64,000 nucleotides of DNA, taken from the NCBI GenBank assembly GCA_028278225.1, contig JANQEU010000104.1:310001-374000 (forward strand), written 5' to 3'. Origin of the DNA: Cyclobacteriaceae bacterium. Its GTDB lineage: Bacteria; Bacteroidota; Bacteroidia; Cytophagales; Cyclobacteriaceae. The position numbers were made by a program, and so were the translations under genes. This document shows positions 26,883 to 33,895 of the stretch, piece by piece. The stretch's first letter is position 1; each line of letters starts with the position of its first letter. Below the pieces are notes generated by a model. The model did no database searches. It worked only from the letters and a program-made list of their open reading frames with translations, and was not told the DNA's origin.

Positions 26883-27262
26883 ATGTGGGCCAGGGTCCTT
26901 TTCTTTATCAGACTTTGATCCAGGAACTGGATAATTGCCACCATCACCCCGATAATTACTCCCCACATTGTGATGTTCTGAAATCTTGCCATTGATTCAA
27001 AACCAAAGCTATACACCATGATCGCAACAAATCCCGTGATCAAGGCAAAAACCCCTCCGAACATCAGGGTGTAAAAATTGCGCCGCTTAACCCGCTCCAG
27101 CTTCTCAAGCCTGCTTATGACATTCCCAATGAAATCTTCGGAAAGCCTGAAATCCGGGGATTTCTCCAATTCCCTGAAGATAAATTCGTACGTCTCCTTA
27201 TGCCTGGGATCTTTTAATCCTTCCTGTGAAAAGTGTTGATATATTTCATTTTCTCTTACCAT
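26879..27262 (-). CDS. Membrane protein partner of ECF sigma factor
   Basis: 127 residues: a cytoplasmic helical half (about 1-60, with FIGNVISRLEKLERVKRR) and two TM helices (about 64-84 and 94-112). It starts 2 bp after the ECF sigma factor stop, the usual place for an anti-sigma factor. It lacks the HxxxCxxC zinc motif, so if it is an anti-sigma factor it is a different type. The inferred role rests on position and topology. Confidence 0.75.
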   Translation of the reverse strand: MVRENEIYQHFSQEGLKDPRHKETYEFIFRELEKSPDFRLSEDFIGNVISRLEKLERVKRRNFYTLMFGGVFALITGFVAIMVYSFGFESMARFQNITMWGVIIGVMVAIIQFLDQSLIKKRTLAHI

Positions 27263-27264
27263 GA

Positions 27265-27822
27265 CTACAACACAATTTCTTTATTAAGTTGAGGCTCTAA
27301 CAGTTCTTTTAATTTTCTTCTTGCCCTGAACAAATAGTTCTTTACCGTTCCTTCCGGCATCTCCATCACTTCCATGATTTCCGGGTAACTCATCTCCTCC
27401 AGGTGATAAAGCGTCAGGATCGTTCGGTACCTTACCGGTAACAGGGCTATCCATTTATTAATAAATTTCGCGTAATCTTCTTTTTCATAGGTATTTTCCA
27501 CGGCACTTCCCTCAAACTTTATCTTGTCAATATCGTCCTCGTTTTTGAACCTTTGGCTTTTCTTCAATGCATTTATGGAATGACGATAGGCAATGGTTGC
27601 GATCCAGGTCGAAAGTTTCGACTCGAAATTGAAGTCGGCAAGCTTCTGGTATACCTTCACAAATATGTCCTGCGCAACTTCCTCCCTGTCCCTGTCGTCG
27701 TCAATGAGTCGTGCAACCATGTGTTCCACCAATCGCTGATAACGCCTTATCAATTCTCTAAATGCATCTCTTTCACCTTTTAATACTCTTTCAACAAGTA
27801 TTTTGTCCTCCATTTTATCCAT
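27265..27822 (-). CDS. ECF-type RNA polymerase sigma factor
   Basis: 185 residues, sigma-70 group IV. Region 2 includes FRELIRRYQRLVEHMVARLI, DREEVAQDIFVKVYQKL and FESKLSTWIATIAYRHSIN; region 4 is LLPVRYRTILTLYHLEEMSYPEIMEVMEMPEGTVKNYLFRARRKLKELL, with a helix-turn-helix typical of Bacteroidota ECF factors. It directs transcription of a stress or envelope regulon. The start at 27822 is followed by a better-placed Met at codon 4; both are plausible. It is co-transcribed with the membrane protein at 26879-27262 and lies divergent from the DUF6249 gene. Confidence 0.93.
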   Translation of the reverse strand: MDKMEDKILVERVLKGERDAFRELIRRYQRLVEHMVARLIDDDRDREEVAQDIFVKVYQKLADFNFESKLSTWIATIAYRHSINALKKSQRFKNEDDIDKIKFEGSAVENTYEKEDYAKFINKWIALLPVRYRTILTLYHLEEMSYPEIMEVMEMPEGTVKNYLFRARRKLKELLEPQLNKEIVL

Positions 27823-27930
27823 AGGACAATGCGGTTACGGAATATGTTGCCCAAGGTCAGCATTTTATTTCAAAAAGAAAAAAATAATCGAAAGTGCAAC
27901 ATTTCACCGGATCACGTCTGTCAAATAGGG

Positions 27931-27938
27931 CAAACATA
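27931..27938 (-). promoter_or_regulatory. Possible -7 element upstream of the ECF sigma gene
   Basis: TATGTTTG on the minus strand matches the Bacteroidota -7 element TAnnTTTG exactly. No good -33 TTG is present at the expected distance, and a chance match is possible. Confidence 0.25.
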
Positions 27939-27949
27939 ATATTCAAAAC

Positions 27950-28300
27950 ATGGAAGATATAATTGTACCAGTCGTAGCTATGATTTCCGTTTTCGGAAGT
28001 ATTGTTCTTTTTATCAAGATCCTGACAGATTACTGGTTAAGAAAAAGAATGGTCGATAAAGGAGCAACAGATGAAAATGCTGTACAGCTTTTAAAACAGC
28101 ATGTAAGTGAGGGAGGAAAGTACGGCGCATTAAAGTGGGGTTTGATTATCCTCTTTGGTTCTTTCGGCTTAATAGTCATCAATTTCCTACCCTACAATTA
28201 TGATTACGAAACAAGTATGCCGTGGGGGATTTTTGCCTTCTTCCTGGCGTTAGGGTTCCTTGTGTACTATTTCTACGTCAAGCGCGAAACTGAAAAGTAG
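27950..28300 (+). CDS. DUF6249-type membrane protein
   Basis: 116 residues with three hydrophobic segments (about 6-26, 65-80 and 89-108) and a central soluble loop WLRKRMVDKGATDENAVQLLKQH. The block RMVDKGAT and the ALKWGLIILFGSFGL helix fit DUF6249, a small inner-membrane family often found beside ECF sigma factors in Bacteroidota. The gene is divergent from the ECF sigma gene with 127 bp between. It may sense or be controlled by that system; the role is unproven. A terminator hairpin follows at 28365. Confidence 0.75.
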   Translation: MEDIIVPVVAMISVFGSIVLFIKILTDYWLRKRMVDKGATDENAVQLLKQHVSEGGKYGALKWGLIILFGSFGLIVINFLPYNYDYETSMPWGIFAFFLALGFLVYYFYVKRETEK

Positions 28301-28607
28301 TTCTTATATAACTGTAAAAATGAGGGTTTTGATCTGATTCTGAAAAGTTACCTCTTAAACCTGGACCCCGGTCATGTCAATACATGAAATTCACCGGGGT
28401 TTATTGTTGATCGACCAGTAAGCACAGGTTTCACAGGACCAGGCATCCCATGAAAGACCAGGTTAAGATCAGCCTCGTGAATACCTGGACTGCCGCCAGG
28501 TCGCCTTCATTCTCTCTTTGCTTATCCTCCTCCGCCAAGTTTGGAATTCTTTGAGAATCAATCCGGCCGGGTCATTGCGAAGTGGGTGAGAAATAGTATT
28601 TTTAATC
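28301..28607. other. 307-bp non-coding gap with one hairpin
   Basis: Between DUF6249 and the TfoX-N gene. It contains the inverted repeat at 28365-28400 and no convincing ORF, promoter or RNA gene that I can identify. Confidence 0.5.
28365..28400 (+). terminator. Inverted repeat, likely terminator of the DUF6249 gene
   Basis: ACCCCGGT and ACCGGGGT are perfect 8-bp arms; an inner CATGT/ACATG pair extends the fold. A short T-rich run (TTTATTG) follows, so termination is plausible but the U-tract is weak. Confidence 0.55.
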
Positions 28608-28940
28608 ATGGCCTATAATGAATCTACCGCGGACCGGATAAGGGAAAAGGTCCTTGAGATGGGGATATCCGTCGAAGAAAAGAAGATGTTCGGCGGATTA
28701 AGTTTCCTGTATAAGGGAAAAATGACGGTTGGAATAGTTAAAGACGATCTTGCGGTCCGGATCCTGTCGCCCGATTTCGAAAACGAGCTGGCGTCAAACA
28801 CTTTCGTCAGGGAAATGGATTTCACCAAAAAACCGATGAAGGAGTTCGTGTTTGTGGAGCCAAAAGGGTTTGAGCGTGAGAAAGACCTGGAAAAATGGAT
28901 CGAATTCGGGATGGCCCATGCGAAGTCGAAGCTGGAGTGA
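28608..28940 (+). CDS. TfoX N-terminal domain protein
   Basis: 110 residues, a stand-alone TfoX/Sxy N-terminal domain. MFGGLSFLYKGKMTVGIVKDDLAVRI and FVFVEPKGFEREKDLEKWIEFG match its core. In gamma-proteobacteria the full protein controls competence genes; short Bacteroidota members have no proven role. Cytoplasmic, single gene. It faces the 40-bp repeat array and a minus-strand membrane protein downstream. Confidence 0.88.
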   Translation: MAYNESTADRIREKVLEMGISVEEKKMFGGLSFLYKGKMTVGIVKDDLAVRILSPDFENELASNTFVREMDFTKKPMKEFVFVEPKGFEREKDLEKWIEFGMAHAKSKLE

Positions 28941-29035
28941 TTTACGGTTCTCCCGGCAAAGCGGCCGGTTGTCAGACCCCTGCTGGTCTTTGCGTCTCGC
29001 TGAGACCAAAACATCTGAGACCCGACAGCACCGAA

Positions 29036-29355
29036 AATAATTCACACGAAAAACCCTGGGAAAGAAATTTCCCGGACCAAAACATGCGTAAAACTCCAGG
29101 AAAGAAATTTCCCGTAATAATTCACGTGAAAAACTCCGGGCAAGAAATTTCCTGCAATAATCCACGTGAAAAACTCCGGGCAAGAAATTTCCTGTAATAA
29201 TCCACGTGAAAAACTCCGGGCAAGAAATTTCCTGCAATAATTCACGTGAAAAACTCCGGGCAAGAAATTTCCCGCAATAATCCATGTGAAAAACTCCGGG
29301 CAAGAAATTTCCCGCAATAATCCACGTGAAAAACTCCAGGAAAGAAATTTCCCGG
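29036..29355. repeat. Tandem array of eight 40-bp repeats
   Basis: Eight head-to-tail units of exactly 40 bp (first unit starts 29036). Units 3-7 are nearly identical, the outer units 1, 2 and 8 more divergent. Each inner unit holds the palindrome GAAATTTC and a CACGTG or CATGTG site. There are no spacers, so it is not a CRISPR array. Because 40 is not a multiple of 3, the array is open in several frames without coding; the apparent proteins of GVFHVNYCRKF type are artefacts. It lies between two convergent genes. The bases on each side (28941-29035, 29356-29447) hold short inverted repeats and two copies of CGGAAGACCCGC. Confidence 0.95.
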
Positions 29356-29447
29356 ACCAAAACACCTGTGCAAGCGGAAGACCCGCTGTATCGCCATCAG
29401 GTCGGAAGACCCGCCTGCACCGGGAATTGTAACACAATTAAGTTGCC

Positions 29448-30146
29448 TTAATCCGGTTGCCTCCAGATCCAGATACCTATTGCCACCCTCACCAGGGGCT
29501 GCAAATAAGGATATATCCACGTGTAAGACCAGTTCACAGGAGTATTGAGAAAGCTCATTCCCAAATAATATCGCGCAAACGAGGACAGGCTTAACAAACC
29601 GATGAACAGCAGGGCCGCTCCAATCCATCTTTCCCATCCATTTTGACGGATAAACGCCAATCCATAAAGGAAAGATCCTATACCAAAGCCATAGATGACC
29701 AAAAAGTATTTGCTATCCGATATCCCGCCGGCAGCCTCGATCAAAGTCATAAACATATTTTTGGACACTTCGCTTTCCGCATCGATGTATCCCGGTCTCC
29801 AGATTTGATTCAGGGCATCAATAAGTAATGCCTGCTGAGACATTTCGGTAAATGCCCAGACCAGCAAAAAGAGGGTGCCGGCTATGATCTGCAAGGGATA
29901 TTTTCTCAATAGCAGGTATGCTATTCCGAGGCTGGCCAGCATATTTACCTGGGGATGAATGAACAGGATCCAGAGCTTGGTCAGATAAAGATCATTGTTG
30001 ATCAACAGGGTCCGTGATTCAAAATCATCTGCGGCCGGATTCGGGAGAAAGATCAGCAAGGCTGTGGTCAACGCTCCAAGAAAGGAGCATATGGCTGCCA
30101 GTTTTAAAAAGTGCCTGTAGTTATCCTTCTTCATAATGTTTTCCAT
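29448..30146 (-). CDS. Multi-pass membrane protein of unknown function
   Basis: 232 residues with about six TM helices (for example LKLAAICSFLGALTTALLIFL, MLASLGIAYLLL, IAGTLFLLVWAF and the C-terminal RVAIGIWIW). A short charged stretch (ALNQIWRPGYIDAESEVSKN) lies between helices 3 and 4. I do not recognise a family; the plan recalls DUF4386-like proteins. The neighbour upstream on the same strand is a CPBP protease, 25 bp away, so they may form an operon. A second Met (codon 5, MKKDNY) is a possible start. Confidence 0.7.
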   Translation of the reverse strand: MENIMKKDNYRHFLKLAAICSFLGALTTALLIFLPNPAADDFESRTLLINNDLYLTKLWILFIHPQVNMLASLGIAYLLLRKYPLQIIAGTLFLLVWAFTEMSQQALLIDALNQIWRPGYIDAESEVSKNMFMTLIEAAGGISDSKYFLVIYGFGIGSFLYGLAFIRQNGWERWIGAALLFIGLLSLSSFARYYLGMSFLNTPVNWSYTWIYPYLQPLVRVAIGIWIWRQPD

Positions 30147-30170
30147 GACATCGGAATAGTTTGTTTCTAA

Positions 30171-30926
30171 TTAAATCATCCTGAAGAAAAAATTAAAGAA
30201 ATCTGCCGCACTGTGACCAATTACAGGAAATACCAGACTACCGCTTCTTTCCCTGAGTAAGGCAAACAAGAAGCCATATGAACCGGTAAGCATAATAGTA
30301 ATAAAATCAAAATGTAATTGATATTCATTCCCAAGTCGAAATCCATGCATCAACCCAAAAACCATGGACGTCAGTATTGCTCCCCACCCAAAACTTGTGC
30401 CCAGGAATCTAAACCTGATTTCAAAAATTTTATTCAATAGCCCGAGTAATAAGCCCCGATATATTAACTCTTCGCTTACCCCGGGAATGATAGCGGTATA
30501 CAGCAAAGTGTTTGCATCAAATGGGGTTTTCCCGCTTGAAATTCCAAGCGTTGATGCAGTCAAAAAAAAGAACAGAATAAATAACATGGAAAATTTCCGG
30601 GAGTCTTTGTTTTGTCGAATTTTCAAGCCGATTTCGTCAGGCATAATAATTCGCTTTAATGGAATCAACAAGAGCAACACGAAAACAACACTGTACAATT
30701 TGGCGCTCCAGTTAAAAATCAAATTATTGTTCCATACGTATGTATTTATCAACTGAATGTCCGGATAAGTCATTGTTAACGCATGGAACAAATTGTCAAC
30801 TAGTCCGATTGCGAAAAACAACACTAACAGGTACCAGTACTTAATGGATCTTTTAAAATCAATCAGAAATGACAATAAGATCGCAAATCCGAAGATTATA
30901 GTATTTGCTATAATGGTCGGCACCAT
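30171..30926 (-). CDS. CPBP-family intramembrane metalloprotease
   Basis: 251 residues, eight or so TM helices. The three family motifs are visible: EELIYRG (EExxxR) at about residue 155, FGLMH (FxxxH), and HSAAD (HxxxD). These residues coordinate the catalytic water or metal in CAAX/bacteriocin-processing proteases. Bacterial members act in peptide processing, protection or unknown maturation steps; no substrate is suggested by the neighbours. First gene of a likely two-gene operon with the membrane protein downstream. Confidence 0.88.
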   Translation of the reverse strand: MVPTIIANTIIFGFAILLSFLIDFKRSIKYWYLLVLFFAIGLVDNLFHALTMTYPDIQLINTYVWNNNLIFNWSAKLYSVVFVLLLLIPLKRIIMPDEIGLKIRQNKDSRKFSMLFILFFFLTASTLGISSGKTPFDANTLLYTAIIPGVSEELIYRGLLLGLLNKIFEIRFRFLGTSFGWGAILTSMVFGLMHGFRLGNEYQLHFDFITIMLTGSYGFLFALLRERSGSLVFPVIGHSAADFFNFFFRMI

Positions 30927-31055
30927 TTCCCTTCACAATTATTCAAGTGCCAAATGTACAATCGGCTATCCAGGATCAATTGATTTTTAACTCTTCATAA
31001 GTGACAAAGTTTCACTTGCGAATAGAAGTCATCCATGGTGTTAGTTGGCTAAAGA

Positions 31056-33125
31056 CTACTCCGGATGATATATCCTTTTGGCGTTTTTCCTTACCTCATC
31101 GATATCCAGGGTCATTAGCTTTCTTTCTTTCCTGAGAAACAGGTCCATCTGATCATCGTAATGAGGACTCCCGGGCCTGGCTGAAGCGCCAAAGACATGA
31201 ACGGTCTCAATAACCGGCAGCCCTTCCTCAGGATACCTGATCATCATGATGTATGACTCCCCGGCATAGGCTTTTGCCCTTCCCTTCTTATAGGGTGTGG
31301 AATGCATGGCCGTGATCACATCGAACATTCCGTCGACAGGTTCTTCCCTGTCCCCTCTCACCAGTAGCTGGTACTCTCCCAGTTTGACATCTACTCTACC
31401 AAAGTATTTCAGAAAGTGATCCTCCGTGTACGCCAGCGACTCCAGCATTTCTTCAGGTTTTACCCTGATCGCTTCCGAATAGGGTTCCAGGGTTTTTTCA
31501 AGTGGTATTTCCATTTTTTTTGCCAGATGCTTATAAAAGATGATCACCTGGGCAGGTCCTATATCGTCTTTTCCCGCTTCTTTGTTCCAGCCCTGAATGA
31601 TCTCCAGCACGCGGCGGCCGCTCCTGACCTTTGACGGATCTATAGTAAATATGGCGTTGATATCAATCAATGATACGATAGAATCCGGCATACGGGAATC
31701 GTACTTGATCACCAGGAAATCCTCCCAGTCCAGTTTGTCATATCGCCCGATCAGCTCTTTGAACCTGACACTTCTGTTATTTTCCCATAGCTGATACCCC
31801 ATCGTGGTGTCAAAATCCCCGGGATCAAGATAATCAGCGAAACCGGTCGAGGTGTAAGCGGAATGGTTAGTGTTAAATACAAATCCCGAGGACGGATTCA
31901 GGTATTGAGGCAGATCCTCAAATGGGTGATAGGACCCGTTCAGGGTTGCAGATGTATCGCCAGGCAGTGTATTCTGCCAATTGTATCGCGGGTTACGGTG
32001 AGGTATTTTCCCATTGCCAACGTAAAATATATTTCCCGCTTTATCGGCATAGATGGTATTGAAACCCGGGATAGCGACCATCTTCATGGCAGTCTGAAAC
32101 TGATCCCAGTTCCGAGCCTTGTTCATCCGGTACCACTGATCCGGTGCCCGGATATCATCCAATACACTAAGCTTAAATGAAAACACACCATCGTCATTCT
32201 TAATAGCAGGACCGTAAATGGATGAGTAAACTTTTCGTCTGACCCCGATCCTCAGACCCGGGAAAAGTCTGACTTTGATCTTCAGTCTTCTTTCCTCCAA
32301 TTCATACCACCTTCCATCTACAGCATAGCGATTGTCATTGTCAGGATCTGTATCCAATTGAAATACATCTATTTTGTCAGGGTAATTGACTGTATGTGCC
32401 CAACCCAGATTTTCGTTGGTTCCATGGAAAATTGTGACGCCGCCGGGAAGTAATCCACCCAGTATATTCCAGCCTTCGTCACTTACGAGGTGAGCCTCAT
32501 ACCAGGACCCGATCCCTTCCAGCGGCTGATGGGAATTGACGGCCAAATAAACGTATTCGTCTGTTGTCTTTTCTCTGCTGATTGCAAAGGCATTTGACCC
32601 CCTCGTCTCAAATATGGGCTCCGTCTCACTATCTACTAAAGCCCTGATAGTATTACCTGCACCGGCCATCACTGACAACTGGAGTACATAGCCCCGGAGC
32701 AACTCCCTGGCACTGACCGGGAATAAGTTCTTCACCAAAATATCCTTTGAATTCCTCTTGGCATACGCATTTATGCCCTCCGTGTATCCATTCAGTACAT
32801 TGATGAAATCAGGAGAAAGTTCTTCAAAGTGCCCGTTCACCACCTCTTTGCATCCAAGCAAACCGGTGACGTAGTCCACCTGAGCACCACTTTTACCCAG
32901 ATGTACGCCTAACATCCCTTTTGATGCCAGCATCATCAACTGAATGGTTCGAAAATCATCCTCAGCATTAGCCCAGGCCAGACCATATGCCACGCCCGCA
33001 TCCGTTGGTGCATAAATGTGCGGGACACCCCACTCATCCCTGATGATCTCCACTTCTTTTGGATCCACCTGCCCTGAAAGGGATAGAAATGATCCCAGAA
33101 GAATTGTGATAGGTAAGGTCCTCAT
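31056..33125 (-). CDS. Penicillin-acylase-type (S45) hydrolase
   Basis: About 689 residues from the ATG at 33125, chosen because MRTLPITILLGSFLSLSGQ is then a signal peptide; an ATG 11 codons upstream gives a poor leader. IIRDEWGVPHIYAP is the start of the mature alpha chain and TRGSNAFAISREKT contains the Ser that becomes the N-terminal nucleophile of the beta chain after self-cleavage. The family removes acyl groups from beta-lactams, homoserine lactones or peptides. Periplasmic. Quorum quenching is one option but is unproven; no lactone-related gene is near. Confidence 0.92.
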   Translation of the reverse strand: MRTLPITILLGSFLSLSGQVDPKEVEIIRDEWGVPHIYAPTDAGVAYGLAWANAEDDFRTIQLMMLASKGMLGVHLGKSGAQVDYVTGLLGCKEVVNGHFEELSPDFINVLNGYTEGINAYAKRNSKDILVKNLFPVSARELLRGYVLQLSVMAGAGNTIRALVDSETEPIFETRGSNAFAISREKTTDEYVYLAVNSHQPLEGIGSWYEAHLVSDEGWNILGGLLPGGVTIFHGTNENLGWAHTVNYPDKIDVFQLDTDPDNDNRYAVDGRWYELEERRLKIKVRLFPGLRIGVRRKVYSSIYGPAIKNDDGVFSFKLSVLDDIRAPDQWYRMNKARNWDQFQTAMKMVAIPGFNTIYADKAGNIFYVGNGKIPHRNPRYNWQNTLPGDTSATLNGSYHPFEDLPQYLNPSSGFVFNTNHSAYTSTGFADYLDPGDFDTTMGYQLWENNRSVRFKELIGRYDKLDWEDFLVIKYDSRMPDSIVSLIDINAIFTIDPSKVRSGRRVLEIIQGWNKEAGKDDIGPAQVIIFYKHLAKKMEIPLEKTLEPYSEAIRVKPEEMLESLAYTEDHFLKYFGRVDVKLGEYQLLVRGDREEPVDGMFDVITAMHSTPYKKGRAKAYAGESYIMMIRYPEEGLPVIETVHVFGASARPGSPHYDDQMDLFLRKERKLMTLDIDEVRKNAKRIYHPE

Positions 33126-33200
33126 ATCTGAATTAAATATAAAAAAAGGCATCCTCATCAGATGCCCTCCAAATCCCTTTAAATCAAATGAACCAACCGA

Positions 33201-33782
33201 TCAACCCTCCGTTTTCTCGTTCAGCTCTACATTGCATGAGATCATCACTTCCTCTCCTACTACCAGGCCGCCTGTTTCCACAGTCCTGTCCCATTTCAAT
33301 CCATATTCAAATCGATTTACGGCGCCTGTAACTTTAAATCCTGCCTTTAATCCTCTTCTGGCCGGGATCGTTCCGTTGAACCTTACATCAAACCTGACTT
33401 CTTTAGTAACATCCCGCATGGTAAAATCTCCATCCAGGTAGTATTTACCATCTTCATTCACAATCTTCCCATTGAATGTAATTTCAGGAAAGGACTCCGC
33501 ATTGAAGAAATCGTCCGATTTCAAGTGATTGTCCCTGCGTTCGTTGTCTGTATTGATAGAACCTGTTTTGGCCGCAAACTCGACCGTAGCACCATTAAAA
33601 TCTTCACTTTCGGAGGTAACCGTGCCATCGAATTCCTTGAATTCACCATACACTTCCGAAATAACCATGTGTGTTACGGTAAACCCAATGTCGGTATGGC
33701 TTTTGTCAATCGTCCAGGTGGTCTGCGCATGGACAAACCCACCTAAAGTAGCAATCAGTGTGAATAGTGTGATCTTTTTCAT
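33201..33782 (-). CDS. YceI family lipid-binding protein
   Basis: 193 residues with a signal peptide (about 1-19, ending VHAQ). TWTIDKSHTDIGFTVTHMV is the family opening, and FNAESFPEITFNGKIV and GDFTMRDVTKEVRF follow in order. YceI proteins form a lipocalin-like barrel that binds isoprenoid quinones or fatty chains in the periplasm. The acylase gene lies 75 bp downstream on the same strand. A usual, single-domain member. Confidence 0.93.
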   Translation of the reverse strand: MKKITLFTLIATLGGFVHAQTTWTIDKSHTDIGFTVTHMVISEVYGEFKEFDGTVTSESEDFNGATVEFAAKTGSINTDNERRDNHLKSDDFFNAESFPEITFNGKIVNEDGKYYLDGDFTMRDVTKEVRFDVRFNGTIPARRGLKAGFKVTGAVNRFEYGLKWDRTVETGGLVVGEEVMISCNVELNEKTEG

Positions 33783-33895
33783 AGTAGTTTAAGTCTTTTA
33801 ACAATTAATTATAAACTCCATCTTGCAACAATAATCATACTTGTTGAAATCAACCTGAAGCAAACCTGAAGAATTTTTGAATTCGATGTGTATTG

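Noticed and set aside
29036-29355. CRISPR array
   Set aside because: Units are adjacent without unique spacers, and no cas genes are near.
29036-29437. Open frames on both strands through the 40-bp repeats, seeming to encode repetitive proteins
   Set aside because: The unit is 40 bp, so frames cycle every three units and stay open by lack of stop codons; no protein-like features or starts.
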